From Ahaetulla prasina (Eukaryota > Chordata > Lepidosauria > Squamata > Colubridae), in the NCBI RefSeq assembly GCF_028640845.1, contig NC_080543.1, positions 3,165,459 through 3,229,458 of the forward strand: a stretch of DNA of 64,000 bases. Reading direction: 5' to 3'. The notes under the pieces are model-generated. The model ran no database searches and was not told the DNA's origin. It saw only the letters and a program-made list of their open reading frames with translations. The position numbers were made by a program, and so were the translations under genes. This document shows, piece after piece, positions 1 to 10,218 of this stretch (position 1 is the stretch's first letter; every line of letters begins with the position of its first letter).

Positions 1-32
1 TCTTCCTCCTCCTGTTTCTCTTCCTCCTGTTT

Positions 33-64
<32 letters not shown>

Positions 65-760
65 TCTCTTCCTCCTTCTCTTTCTCTTCCTCTTCCTGTT
101 TCCCCTCCTCCTCTTCTCTTTCTTTTCATCCTCCTCCCCCTTTTCCTCTCCCTCCTCCTCCTCTTTTTTCCTCCTCCTCTTCCTCCACTCAACAAACCTA
201 CTACATTCTAGGGCTAATGATATTACCTAGTTGGGCCCCGAAGTGTCTTCAAGGAAACAACCCAGCTCAGAGCTCATGAAGGGCCCTACAGTCCTCCTCC
301 TCCTCCTCCTCTTTCTCCTCCTCCTCCTTCTCTTTCTCTTCCTCCTCCTCTTCCTCTTCCTCCTTCTCTTTCTCTTCCTCCTGTTTCCCCTCCTTGTCTT
401 CTCTTTCTTTTCATCCTCCTCCCCTTTTCCTCTCCCTCCTCCTCCTCTTTTTTCCTCCTCCTCTTTTTTCCTCCTCCTCTTCCTCCACTCAGCAAACCTA
501 CTACGGTCTAGGATTGATGATGTTACCTACCTGGGCCCCGAAACATCTTCAAGGAAAACAACCCAGCTCAGAGCTCACGACGGGCCCCACAGTCCTCCAC
601 CTCCTCCTCCTCCTCTTTTTTTCCTCTTTCCTCTTCTCCTCTTCCTCCACCTCCTCCTCTTCTCCTCCACTCGGCAAACCCACTACACTCTGGGATTGAT
701 GATGTTACCTAGTTGGGCCCCTTGGGTCTTCCAAGGAAACATCCCATTCATAGAGGGGAC
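1..760 (+). repeat. CT-rich block with three interspersed hammerhead-like units (cluster A)
   Basis: Runs of CTC/CTT/TTCC alternate with a short conserved unit at about 208-290, 511-595 and 692-770. Each unit reads roughly TGATGATGTTACCTAGTTGG, then CCGAAAC, then a CAAGGAAAC segment and a CAGCTCAGAGCTC segment, and then returns to CTC repeats. The same unit recurs at 18.1-19.2 kb and 48.0-48.9 kb. The block lies in a FAM168A intron. Long open frames across it are simple-sequence artefacts. Confidence 0.75.
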
Positions 761-929
761 CCCACAATTGTCAATTTGTTCTACCTGCCCGGAATGTTAC
801 CTGGCCTGTTCCTTCTGGAGGGGACCTTTACCTGCCTGGCTGCTTGTCTAAAACGATCAGAGACTAGAGCAAACTTTAAAAAGTCACTCTTCGAATGCTG
901 TGTGTGTGTGTGTCTCAACCTGGACAACC

Positions 930-1000
930 AGGCTGGCTGGGGGAATTCTGGGAGTTGAAGTCCACCCCTCTTCAAGTTGCACAGGTTGTTAAAACACCAG
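930..1000 (+). mobile_element. hAT palindromic MITE, half-element
   Basis: Contains the right-arm signature GAATTCTGGGAGTTGAAGTC followed by CCACC and a CTTCAAGTTGC segment. No left arm is visible. It lies in the FAM168A intron, about 220 bp before the coding exon. Confidence 0.6.
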
Positions 1001-1216
1001 TCCGAAGATGGGCAAGGAGGGGTTGGAAGATTTGTTTAATGCCCCCAACAGAATTCCGGGTGCGGGGGGGGAGAGGATTAAGGGTGGGTGGGGGAGGACC
1101 GAAGTGGAGAAAACCAGCTGGTTCTGCAGACTGCCCTCCCCCCCCTTTCCAAGTTGCTGAATTTCCGCGGAAGTTTTTCTCACTTTGCGTCGTGGCGTTC
1201 CTTTCCCTTCCAACAG

Positions 1217-1391
1217 GGGGCGTACTACACGCAGCCGGTCTACGCGGCGCAGCCTCACGTCATCCACCACACCACGGTGGTCCAGCCAAACAGCATCCCC
1301 TCCGCCATTTACCCGGCTCCCATCGCCGCGCCCAGGGCCAACGGCGTAGCCATGGGGATGGTCGCCGGGGCGACCATGGCGATGTCGGCAG
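1217..1391 (+). CDS. FAM168A: FAM168A, penultimate coding exon
   Basis: This 175-bp exon encodes a stretch beginning [15 protein letters not shown], continuing with [20 protein letters not shown] and ending in [16 protein letters not shown]. It is an almost residue-for-residue match to the C-terminal half of FAM168A; FAM168B has TYYTQPLYAAP at the same place, which favours the A paralogue. A good acceptor (CCCTTCCAACAG) precedes it in phase 0, and a GTAAGG donor follows after one base of a Gly codon. FAM168A is a small proline- and tyrosine-rich protein of the MANI/FAM168 family with a hydrophobic C-terminal stretch ([12 protein letters not shown]), and its molecular role is poorly known. Upstream exons lie outside the window. 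Confidence 0.95.
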
Positions 1392-1464
1392 GTAAGGGCC
1401 GAGGCGAAGAACACCTGTCCCCCTCCCTCCCCATCACCAAAACGCCACTATTTGAAAAGTGAAT

Positions 1465-2069
1465 CTCTCCTTGGTCAGTTTTCCATCCATTATTCCTTGT
1501 CTGGCCTTTGGGTGCTTTGGAGAATAGCTTGACTCCCTCTTCTTTGGGGCAGCCCCTGAGATATTGGAAGACTACTATCATGTCTCCCCTACTCCTTCTT
1601 TTCATTAAACTAGACATACCCAGTTCCTGCAACCATTCGTCATATATTTTAGCCTCCAGTCCCTTAATCCTCTTGGTTGCTCTTCTCTGAACTCTTTCTA
1701 GAGTCTCCACATCTTTTTTTACAGTGTGGCGGCCAAAACTGGATGCAGTAATCTAGGTGTGGTCTTATTAAGGCTTGACCTAGTGGTATTAGGACCTCCC
1801 TTGATCTTGATTATATCCCTCTGTTAATGCAGTTTAAGATTGCATTGGCTTTTGTGGCCGCCACCGCACACAGCTGGCTCCTATTTAGTTGGTTGTCCAC
1901 TAAGACTCCAATTGCTGCTATTAATCCTGGTTTCTCCCAGTCTATATGTGGACTTTCGGTTTTTCTTGCCTAAGTGTAAGGCTTGACTTTTCTCTACATT
2001 GAATTTCATTTTGTTAGATAGGGCCCAGTGTTCGAGTCCATCAAGATCCATCTGGATCTTGAGCCTATC
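1465..2069 (-). mobile_element. CR1 LINE, 5'-truncated 3' portion
   Basis: Read on the - strand it encodes the CR1 reverse-transcriptase end: the [10 protein letters not shown] motif, GLEAKIYDEWLQELG, then LMKRRSRGDMI. Stops and frameshifts break it. It lies in the last FAM168A intron, antisense to the gene. Confidence 0.85.
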
Positions 2070-2077
2070 ACCTAGGT

Positions 2078-2213
2078 CAGGGGTCTGCAAACTTGGCTCT
2101 TTTTAAGACTTGTGGACTTCAACTCCCAGAGTCCCTCAGCCAGTTTTGCTGGCTGAGGAACTCTGGGAGTTGAAGTCCACAAGTCTTAAAAGAGCCAAGT
2201 TTGCAGGCCCCTG
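2078..2213. mobile_element. hAT-type palindromic MITE, complete
   Basis: It starts CAGGGGTCTGCAAACTTGG and ends with the inverted complement, so the whole element can fold on itself. It is flanked by ACCTAGGT on the left and ACCTAGGG on the right, an 8-bp target duplication with one mismatch, as expected for hAT elements. Confidence 0.9.
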
Positions 2214-2265
2214 ACCTAGGGTGTTGGCTATTTCTTCCTGGGTGCCACCATAAGGACAACAGCCA

Positions 2266-2790
2266 TGTTCTGTCCCCGCTTCGCCTCCGTCCGAGCGATG
2301 GCTTAATTAGCCGGCACTATCAGCTCTGGCAGCAAACTAGCGAGCGTTTGCCAAGTGTCTCTGTTATCTCCCTCGACACCGATGAGTCACCCAGGAACAA
2401 ACTTCAGCTCTTAGTTAATCAGTTGATTTGCCTGCTACGAAGAGGCACAGCAGTTCTTGCTGCCTTTATATCCTGTGGGGTGTGGCTCCATGACTCAGCA
2501 TTTCCTAGGCCTGCCCCACCGCTACTTCTGTTGTTCCCGCCTCTCCTGCCTACGAAACTTAGGGTCCAGTCAGGCCTGATTGCCATCAGCTGGGTCTGAA
2601 GGCGTGGCCTGGGGGGGGGGAAGAGCCAGGGGACGGAGGCCTCATTATCTCCTCCACCTGGCCTGCCTCTGGCTCCTGGAGCTGAGCCAGGGAAGCCGGT
2701 GCTCCCGAGGTAAGTCCTGACGGCCCTTCCCCCTCACTTTTCAAGTCACTTTCTGGCAGGAGGCCCGGCTCAGGGGGCGCAGACACAACA
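2266..2790 (-). mobile_element. Solo LTR 1 with 5-bp target duplication
   Basis: A 525-bp element runs on the - strand from TGTTGTGTCTGCG to GGGACAGAACA (TG...CA ends). It is flanked on both sides by AGCCA (2261-2265 and 2791-2795). A TATA-like box reads GATATAAAGG on the - strand near 2463-2472. No gag, pol or internal sequence follows, so it is a solo LTR. It belongs to the same family as solo LTR 3 at 56,089-56,612. It ends 121 bp before the last FAM168A exon. Confidence 0.88.
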
Positions 2791-2911
2791 AGCCAGCCGG
2801 AGAGGTTTTGCAGGTGACTCAAGCCAGCGAGTCAAGCTGCACGCTTCTGGAAAATGATGGGATTTATCGGCCGCCGTCCTTAATTTTTTTTTTTTCCCTT
2901 CCCCATCGCAG

Positions 2912-3024
2912 GCACACTGCTGACCGCTCCACAACACACTGCCCTGGGGGCACATCCCGTCTCAGTGCCAACGTACCGGGCGCAGGGGACCCCTACCTAC
3001 AGCTACATCCCACCTCATTGGTAA
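2912..3024 (+). CDS. FAM168A: FAM168A, terminal coding exon
   Basis: After a strong pyrimidine tract and the acceptor CCCCATCGCAG, the frame resumes with a split Gly codon and reads [20 protein letters not shown], then [16 protein letters not shown], then TAA at 3022-3024. This is the conserved C-terminus of FAM168A (family ending TPAYSYVPPHW). The junction with exon 1217-1391 is in frame (1 base plus 2 bases), so the gene looks intact here. The intron between them (1392-2911) is filled by a CR1 fragment, a hAT MITE and a solo LTR. Confidence 0.95.
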
Positions 3025-3289
3025 TTCCATCGGCCAGTCCATGTGAGTGTCTTTGGATCTTGCCCAGGAGCGGTTGTGGGGAGGCCAGGCCAAAAATCCA
3101 TTCGGGGGCCCCGGGGTCTTCTAAGATTTTGTGGTCAGGATGCATATCTGCCGGGGAAAAAAACTCTGCATTGGCGACAGGAAGGCATCCGGCCAGTAAA
3201 CACTCAGCTCCGTTCAGTTGCCCAAACTCCACCGCATTGCAAGGGATTATGGGGTGATTAAAAGATGATGATGACAGGAGGAAATGGGA

Positions 3290-3375
3290 AGAAAGAATCG
3301 CAGAGTTGGGAAGGGATCTCCGAGGTCATCTAGTCCAACCCACTGCTCGGGCAGGAAACCCTAGACCCTAGAAGA
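3290..3375 (-). mobile_element. CR1 LINE 3' tail
   Basis: Shows the CR1 tail in reverse (GTTGGGAAGGGATCTC, GTCATCTAGTCCAACCCA, GCAGGAAACCCT). Confidence 0.7.
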
Positions 3376-3639
3376 GATGGCTCGGCAGAAGGATTCAAAA
3401 CGGGCCCCGTGACGTCAAACCTGGTTTAGAGGTTGGGAAAGGAGCCCATCAGGACGGCCCCGCGGGGGGTGTTGTCGTACCTTTACACATCCTCTTTGCC
3501 GCTACCCCTGCGTGGCGGACTTGAAGAAGTTCTCTCTGCTTGCTGGCTAGGAATTTTGGGAGTTGAAGTCCTGTTATGGAGGCCTTGCCTTGCAGTATTT
3601 CCCCCCCCCCCCCCATGCACATTGACTGAACTCCCATCT

Positions 3640-3845
3640 TGGCCACTTTTAAGACTTGTGGACTTCAACTCCCAGAATTCCTCTGCCTGCAATTCTGGGA
3701 GTTGAAGTCCACAACTCAAAAGTTGCAAAGTTTGGAGATTCCTGCCCTAGAGCAGTGCTTCCGAACCATATCCACTTGAAGATGGGTGGACGTCAACTCC
3801 CAGAATACCCCAGCCAGCGTTGTCCACCCATCTTCAAATGGCTGG
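3640..3845. mobile_element. Two adjacent hAT palindromic MITEs
   Basis: The first copy (about 3640-3755) has both arms around GACTTCAACTCCCAGAATTC. The second (about 3775-3845) is a shorter variant with GGTGGACGTCAACTCCCAG and a matching GTTGTCCACCCATCTTC arm. Confidence 0.75.
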
Positions 3846-4185
3846 CAAGCACCGTTTTAATTTTAATATTAATCCTTCATTCACAGAAAAATACAGATGG
3901 TTATCCGTGGGAGGTTAGATAATCAGCCACTCGCAGAATGGCAGAGAGGATTCTGTCTGAGTTAATTTGTTCCCTGTGAGATTGGATTTTGCGCTTTTCT
4001 GTCTGTCTGGCCAACAAATGGCAGGATTCCTGGGACAGACGGAGCGCGTGGGAATCCATCTCGTTCGGCTTCCAAGCCTCCAAAGGGAGAGATGGAGAGT
4101 CCGCAGGCAGAAGTCCAAGCCCTGGAGCTGCTTAGGGCGGAGATTTGCCTGCTGGCAAAATGTCTTCAAGGGCCCTTGACTTTTT

Positions 4186-4902
4186 ATGGAGATTGGGGGA
4201 AGGAAAAGAAGGGAGGGAGGGAAAGGAGAGAGGAAGGAAGGAAGTGGAGAAGAGAGGGAGGAGGAGAGAGGGAGGAGGAAGGAGGAATGGGAAAGAAGGA
4301 AGAAAGAGTGGGAAAGGAAGGAAGAGGAGAAGAGAGGAAAGGGAGAGAGAAAAGAGGAGTGGGAAAAGGAAAGGAACTGGGGAGGAAGGAAGAATGGGAA
4401 AGAAAGAAGGGAAATGGGAAGGAAGGAAGAAAGAGTGAGAAAGGAGAGAGGAAGGAAGGAAGAAGAGAAGAGAGGAAAGGGAGAGAGGAAGGAGGAGAGA
4501 AGGAAAAGGAAGGAAGAATGGGAAAGAATGGAGGAGGAATGGGAAGGAAGGAAGAAAGAGTGGGAAAGGATAGAGGAAGGAAGGAAGAAGAGAGAGGAAA
4601 GGGAGAGAGGAAGGAGGAAAGAAGGAAAAGGAAGGAAGAATGGGAAGGAATGGGAAGGAAGGAAGAAAGAGTGGGAAAGGAGAGAGGAAGGAAGGAAGAA
4701 AAGAGGAAAGGGAGAGAGAAAGGAGGAGTGGGAAAAGGAAAGGAACTGGGGAGGAAGGAAGAATGGGAAGGAAAGAAAGGAATGGGAAGGAAGGAAGAAA
4801 GAGTGGGAAAGGAGAGAGGAAGGAAGAGCAGAAGAGAAGAAAGGGAGAGAGGAAGGAGGAGAGAAGGAAAAGGAAGGAAGAATGGGAAGGAAGCAAGGGT
4901 GA
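4186..4902 (+). repeat. GA-rich minisatellite/microsatellite block
   Basis: About 700 bp of nearly pure purine on the + strand: AAGG, GGGAAAGGAGAGAGG and GGAAGAATGGGAA motifs recur with a loose 100-150 bp higher-order pattern. The long Lys/Glu/Arg/Gly frames it creates are not genes. If the long 3' UTR is real, this block is transcribed as a purine run in FAM168A mRNA. Confidence 0.9.
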
Positions 4903-5000
4903 AATGCTACCGGTTCGCTCCGGTTCCAACAAACCGGTAGTGATAAAAACTACCGATTCAGGCGAACCGGTAGTAAAAAAACACTATTTCCAATGATCAG
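4895..5000 (+). repeat. Fragment of an AACCGGTAGT-type dispersed repeat
   Basis: Carries the CTACCGGTTCG, AAACCGGTAGTGA and GCGAACCGGTAGTAAAA signatures that recur at 8,215-8,260 and in two tandem units at 15,985-16,370. Confidence 0.6.
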
Positions 5001-5770
5001 CTGTGCTTAAGACTACTAGAGCATTTCAAGACCTCGGAAAATGACTGGATGCCGAAGAGAGCCTCTTTCTTGTGGCTCTTGCACAGCGGAGGAGAAAAAG
5101 CTGACAAATTCGGCCGGCAGGAAGACAAGAAGCCGCTCGGCCTAGGCCGGGCGGGAGAGGGAAATTCGAACCCACGACTCAAACCCTGTTCCTTTCTTCC
5201 CCTCCTTGACAGATCTGGAGTCACGACATCGGATGCAACCAGGAGTGACGGAGCAGCTGCCCCACATCCCCCCCACCTTCACCCACCCCGGGTGTTGCCA
5301 GCAAAAGCGAAACCTGCCCACCTCGAGGGTCCCCTTCCGCATTGTTTGAGATTTTTAATGTTGCATTTAATTTTTGATTTCCTGGACAAAAAATATGCAC
5401 CTTTCCCCACCTTCCCTTGTCCCCAGCATCCACTTTTCCCCGTTCCTCCAGTTCCCCCATCCCATTGAACCCTATTGTTGCTTTTCGCCCCCTTGGTCTT
5501 CCATTTTCTTCCCACTGAGCGTCGGCGGGACCTCCTGAGGCCATCTATACATTGACGATCCATGCCGGTTCCTCGGGCAGGGGGGGGGTAGCAGACGGGG
5601 GGAAATTCCCCCTTTAGGGTTCTGGAGGGATGGGAGAACAGCCTAAGCCTTTCTCCTCCACCCACCCACCCTTCCTCTGGGAAGGCCTCCCTCACCCACC
5701 GACCCATCCCCGTCCCTGATTGAGACCCCTGCCTCTTTAAAAACGAAAAAAATGCATTGGATGTGTGTCA
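5000..5770. other. No gene or recognised repeat seen
   Basis: Moderately GC-rich, non-repetitive sequence inside the putative FAM168A 3' UTR. No conserved coding signature is visible. Confidence 0.4.
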
Positions 5771-5777
5771 CTTAAAA

Positions 5778-5990
5778 CAGGGGTCTTCAACCTTGGTCCC
5801 TTTAAGACTTGGGGACTTCAACTCCCAGAGTTCCTCAGCCAGCTTTGCTCTAGGGCAGGGGTCTCCAACCTTGGTCCCTTTAAGACTTGTGGACTTCAAC
5901 CCCCAGAATCCCTCAGATAGCAAAGCTGGCTGAGGAACTCTGGGAGTTGAAGTCCACAAGTCTTAAAGGGACCAAGGTTGGAGACCCCTG
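5778..5990. mobile_element. hAT palindromic MITE with a second partial copy nested inside
   Basis: The outer element begins CAGGGGTCTTCAACC and ends GAGACCCCTG. Both sides carry ACTTAAAA (5770-5777 and 5991-5998), a perfect 8-bp target duplication. A second element start (CAGGGGTCTCCAACC) lies at about 5,857, so one copy jumped or duplicated within the other. Confidence 0.88.
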
Positions 5991-6112
5991 ACTTAAAAAA
6001 ACAAAGGCAGAGTTTTGTCACAGCGGTTCTGGTGGTCATTTTGAGGAAAACAGGCCTTTGCCCCACCCCCAGCCCCTCGCCCACCCCCAAAACGGACCTT
6101 CTGGAGATGATA

Positions 6113-6504
6113 CAGTTAGTCCTCAACTTACGACCACACCGGAGCCCCTAATTTCTTGTCGCCGAGCGAGACGTTTTGAATTTCGCCCCATTTTTACCAC
6201 CTTTCTTGCCTCTCGTCGTTCAGCGAATCCCTGCGGTTGCTAAGTCGGTCACACGGGCTTCCCCGTTGACTTTACTTGTCGGAAGGTCACATAAAGGGGA
6301 TCACGTGAGACACACACACACACACACACGGATACAGCCACCGTCATAAATACGAGTCAGTTTCCCAAGCGTCCCGAGTTTTGATTCCGCGACCACGGGG
6401 ATGCTGCGACGGTGTGGAAAAACGGTCCTAGGTCATTTTTTTCAGGAGCCGTTGTTAACTTCGAACGGTCACTAAACGAACGGTTGTAAGTTGAGGACTA
6501 CCAG
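6113..6504 (+). mobile_element. Tigger/pogo-like MITE
   Basis: TIRs are CAGTTAGTCCTCAACTTACG and its inverted complement ending GAGGACTACCAG, with TA on each side. The internal landmark sequence (TCACGTGA, TAAATACGAGTCAGTT, CGGTCACTAAACGAACGGTT) matches the other copies. It contains a (CA)n run at about 6,311-6,330. Confidence 0.85.
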
Positions 6505-6654
6505 TAATGAGGAGATGAAGCAGGAGACCCCAAAATTCCCCATGTTAGCTTGGAAGAAATTGAGCACGGCGGACAAGAGAATGAGGAGATTCTATGGTGG
6601 TTTGTTTGGAGAAGCTGACTTCCATGTCTGGTGCCCACCCGATTAGTTTACAGA

Positions 6655-6850
6655 TTAACAGAGTTGAAAGGGACCTAGCAGGTCATCTAGTCCAACCCGG
6701 CCCAAGCAGGAGATCCTGCGTACACCATTTCTGACAAACGGCAGTCCAGTCTCCTTCCAATCCATTCCAGTTGGATCAACGTGGCCTCCAGGATCTCCTC
6801 AATCAAAGTCCTCCCCAGTGATGTGTTTTTTTTCTGGGTGCCCCCCCTCC
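6655..6850 (-). mobile_element. CR1 LINE 3' end
   Basis: Reverse CR1 tail: GTTGAAAGGGACCTAGCAGG, TCATCTAGTCCAACCC, then CCATTTCTGACAAACGGCAG. Confidence 0.7.
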
Positions 6851-6999
6851 CAAAAAATGATCTCGCTGGTCTTGTTGGGTTGTAGGTTGGGTTCTCCATC
6901 CCTCTTGACCCCCATCGTTCAAGTCAGCGTCACGATCTCCAGACGTTGGGTGGTGGCCAAATGTTGCCGAGAACCTGGTTGATGTGTGGAGGCAACCCG

Positions 7000-7600
7000 A
7001 AGGAAGGTTGTCTGGAACCCACTTGGGAGTAGGGGGTACAGAGATGACCCCCACCCAATGTTAAAGGAGCCCTCCTATGGGGATATTGGAAGGTAGAATT
7101 GATGTGTTACTTCCACAAAGGGAAGGAAACAGTGGGACCAAGGGAAGTCCCTGACAGGAGAAATGAGGTTCCTCAAACTAACCAAGCAGAAGACGAACGG
7201 AAAGAAAAAACGAGATCCATCTTGGCAAGGAGACCCCATGGTCTGGGAGGATCCACCCTTGGGATCTCACAAACCAGACAGGACTCAGCTGGCTTGGCCC
7301 CGAGTTGGAGATGACCTGTGATGGTGATGTCTCCTGAAGTATCAACTTGGACGTCGATGTCCTTTCTGCCTCGCGACCACCCTTGCCCAGCGGAGAGGGA
7401 CTTCCGGGGTAGCCCAGGACCTCTTTACCCAAGTTGGGCAAGGTGGAAGCCAGTTTGTGGTCAGCGCCACGTCTGTGCCCAGAAGTTTTCAAGAGCTACT
7501 CAACGGTTGAGATAGATTTGAGGAGTTCTGGAGAGCTTCTGGATAAGAGTTGTGACTTCCAGGAAGGAAGCCCTAAACGTTGCTGGAGATTAGGGATGAA
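7000..7600. other. No gene or recognised repeat seen
   Basis: Non-repetitive sequence without a conserved coding signature, probably 3' UTR or intergenic. Confidence 0.4.
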
Positions 7601-7730
7601 GGCTTCAACCTTGGCAGCTTGAAGATGGGTGGACTTCAACTCCCAGAATTCCCCAGCCAGCACGGCTGTGCTGGCTGGGGAATTCTGGGAGTTGAAGGCC
7701 ACCCATCTTCAAACTGCCAAGGTTGAAAAA
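7601..7730. mobile_element. hAT palindromic MITE
   Basis: Two arms, TTCAACCTTGGCAGCTTGAA and its inverted complement, surround a GACTTCAACTCCCAGAATTC core and a short CAGCACGGCTGTGCTG loop. Confidence 0.85.
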
Positions 7731-7864
7731 TATCAATGGTTGGGAGATCATTGAATCCAGAAGTTCTTTCCAAGGTCTGCGGGTGGCTGTGCACATTTAG
7801 GATCCAGGGAGCAGGGCCAGTGGGTGGGCTTATGTTTGCATATTTTCAATTTGTCAGGAATGGT

Positions 7865-8150
7865 ATCGGGAGTCGTCCTCCCACTGGGCAGCGGGTTGGA
7901 CTAGAAGACCTCCAAGGTCCCTTTTAGCCCTACGATTCTTCTTCCTTCTCACTTTGGGTTGTAGAATCCCGCTGGGGCCGTAGAATAGCACGGAGGGGAA
8001 CAACGAGAACAACGGAGTCGGATGGGACCTCGGAGGTCATGTAGCCCAACCCCCTGCTCAAGCAGGAAGCCCCCACCCACCCTTACACCATTTCAGACCA
8101 ACCATTGTCCAGTCTCTTCTTAAAAAGTCTCCAGAGATGGAAGGGTTCGA
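7865..8150. mobile_element. Two CR1 3' tails in opposite orientation
   Basis: 7,868-7,935 is a + strand tail (GGGTTGGACTAGAAGACCTC). 8,010-8,150 is a - strand tail (CGGAGGTCATGTAGCCCAAC, CCATTTCAGACCAACC). Confidence 0.7.
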
Positions 8151-8639
8151 GGAGCTGCAGTCGTTCCCCGGCTACGGACAGGTTTGCCACGGCTGCTTGG
8201 CCAAACGCGGAACCAAGGGTGGGATTCAGCCGGTTCGGGGAAAACCGGTAGTTACGGCCAAGCAGCTGCACCTACCCACCCTTCCTGGCGCTATTCTTAT
8301 ACAAGCGCCGTGTTTTTGACGCAAGGTGTGTATGCACTTAACATTTTTGAACTTGGGCGAACAGTTGGTTAAATTACGTGAGGGCCACCTCTGCATGGAA
8401 CCCACCGATTTCTGGAAGGTGGATTTCCTCCATCGTCCGGCAATTGGAGAGCGGGGCAGCCCCATCATCAATAGGGAAGACAAAGATGGCTTCCTCAAAG
8501 CCGGGGAATTCGGCTAAGCTACGAAGCTGACTCGAGCGGTTTTCTGTTGCTGTGACCCACAGAAGGCGCTCTGGGTGGGTCACAGTGGGAAGACCCAGAG
8601 AGATGCTGTCACAGTGCCCGTTCACACTATCGTAACTCC

Positions 8640-9001
8640 AGGGGAAGAGCCTGGCAGGACGTCCGGCCAACCAGCTCTCACTAGGGACTAACTGCACGAG
8701 AGATCTTGGAGCCCGAGTGGACAATATCTTCAATAGGAGCCAGCCGCGTGCAGCAGCTGCCAAAAAAGTCAATGCAATTCTAGGCTGCATAAACAGAGAT
8801 AGAATCAAGATCAGGTGAGTGTTGATACCGCTTTATAAGGCCTTGGTAAGGCCACACTTGGAATATTGCATCCAGTTTTGGTCGCCACGATGTAAAAAAG
8901 ATGCTGAGACTCTAGAAAGAGTGCAGAGAAGAGCAACCAAGATGATTGGGGGACTTGGAAGCTAAAAGAAGAACGCTTGCAGGAATTGGAGATGTCTAGT
9001 T
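8640..9001 (+). mobile_element. CR1 LINE fragment (5' part), interrupted at 9,002
   Basis: Encodes degraded CR1 RT C-terminal sequence, including GTGCAGAGAAGAGCAACCAA (VQRRATK). The element continues after the hAT insertion at 9,303. Confidence 0.85.
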
Positions 9002-9302
9002 CACAGATCAGCAACCTGTGGCTCTTTTACCACTGCTGTGGCTCCCTGTCACTCAAAATATACATCACAACCGCCAATGTGTGACACGCGTCGGCACTTT
9101 TCAACCCCCGGTAGGCCAACCATGGATAAATCCAAGAAAAGTTTTAGAAGAAAAGAGAACGTTTAATGCAACTACAGATGCTCGTTTTGTGGCCGCTCAA
9201 GAAATAAGTCAGGCACAAGAAGGGTTTTGTGGCTCCCGGCGTTTTCTTTTCTGTGGGAAATGGGTGCCAATGGCTCTGTGTGTTTAAGGTTGCAGACCCC
9301 TG
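9002..9302. mobile_element. Non-palindromic hAT MITE inserted in CR1
   Basis: This 301-bp insert interrupts the CR1 copy. It starts CACAGATCAGCAACCTGTGG and ends GGTTGCAGACCCCTG. It is flanked by a perfect 8-bp duplication, GTCTAGTT, at 8,994-9,001 and 9,303-9,310. Confidence 0.88.
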
Positions 9303-9775
9303 GTCTAGTTTAATGAAGAGAAGGACCAGGGGGTGACATGATACCAGCCTTCCAATATCTCAGGGGCTGGCACAAATAAGAGGGGGGGTCAACCTATTCC
9401 CCAAAGCCCCTGAAGACGGGACAAGAAGCAATGGAGAGAAGCAACCTAGAACTAAGAAATTTCTTGACAGGACAACCAGTGGAACGACTTGCCTCCAGAT
9501 GTTGTGGGTGCTCTCATCACTAGAGGTTTTCAAGACGAGATTGGGCTGACATTTGACATGGTATAGCCTCGTGCTTGAGCAGCTGGTCGGGCTAGAGGAC
9601 CTCTTAAGGTCCCTTCCAACTTATTCTCAACCAGAAGTTGTCGCTCTGACATTGGAGGTTTTTAAGAAGAGACTGGACAGCCACTTGTCTCAAATGGTGT
9701 AGGGTCTCCTGCTCGAGCAAGGGGTTGGACTAGAAGACCTCCAAGGTCCCCACCAGTTCTTTTATTCTAGCGTTG
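9303..9775 (+). mobile_element. CR1 LINE continuation and a second CR1 3' tail
   Basis: 9,303-9,645 resumes the interrupted CR1 (TTTAATGAAGAGAAGGACCA, CTTCCAATATCTCAGGGGCT). 9,646-9,775 is another tail with GGGGTTGGACTAGAAGACCT. Confidence 0.8.
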
Positions 9776-10045
9776 TGGGGGGGTGCCCGTTTTTCGCTGG
9801 TGCAACGCTAGGGGAGCCGCGTGGCTGGACATCCAGCCCAGTGGTCCTCGCTAGGAGGCTCCGAGCAGCCTTGTTCTCACCTTCTTACTTCCAGGTGTAT
9901 ATAGCTGTATAAAGTGTATAATCTTAAATTGGGTGGGGAGGGGGGAGGCAATCGGCCAAGAGAGCTGGGTAGCATTTGGAGACCCCCCCTCCCGCAAAGA
10001 CCCCATCATGAATCCTGAGAGCTATAGATTTGTGACCATCTGCAG

Positions 10046-10183
10046 CAGGGGGTCTCCAACCTTGGCAACTTTTAAGCCTGGTGGACTTCAACTCCCAGAA
10101 TTCCCCAGCCAGCTTAGCTGGCTGGGGAATTCTGGGAGTTGAAGTCCACCAGGCTTAAAAGTTGCCAAGGTTGGGGACCCCTG
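10046..10183. mobile_element. hAT palindromic MITE, near-perfect hairpin
   Basis: CAGGGGGTCTCCAACCTTGG at the left, and the inverted complement ending GGGGACCCCTG at the right. The arms are almost identical, suggesting recent insertion or gene conversion between arms. Confidence 0.88.
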
Positions 10184-10218
10184 CCCTACAGGAACAAAAA
10201 GCTAAAATTATGCAAGGG

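Noticed and set aside
231..851. Long Leu/Ser/Pro-rich open frame
   Set aside because: It is translation of CTC/CTT simple sequence; there is no complexity, start context or conservation.
4092..4940. 282-codon Lys/Glu/Arg/Gly-rich frame
   Set aside because: Pure GA-repeat artefact, matched by an equally long frame on the opposite strand.
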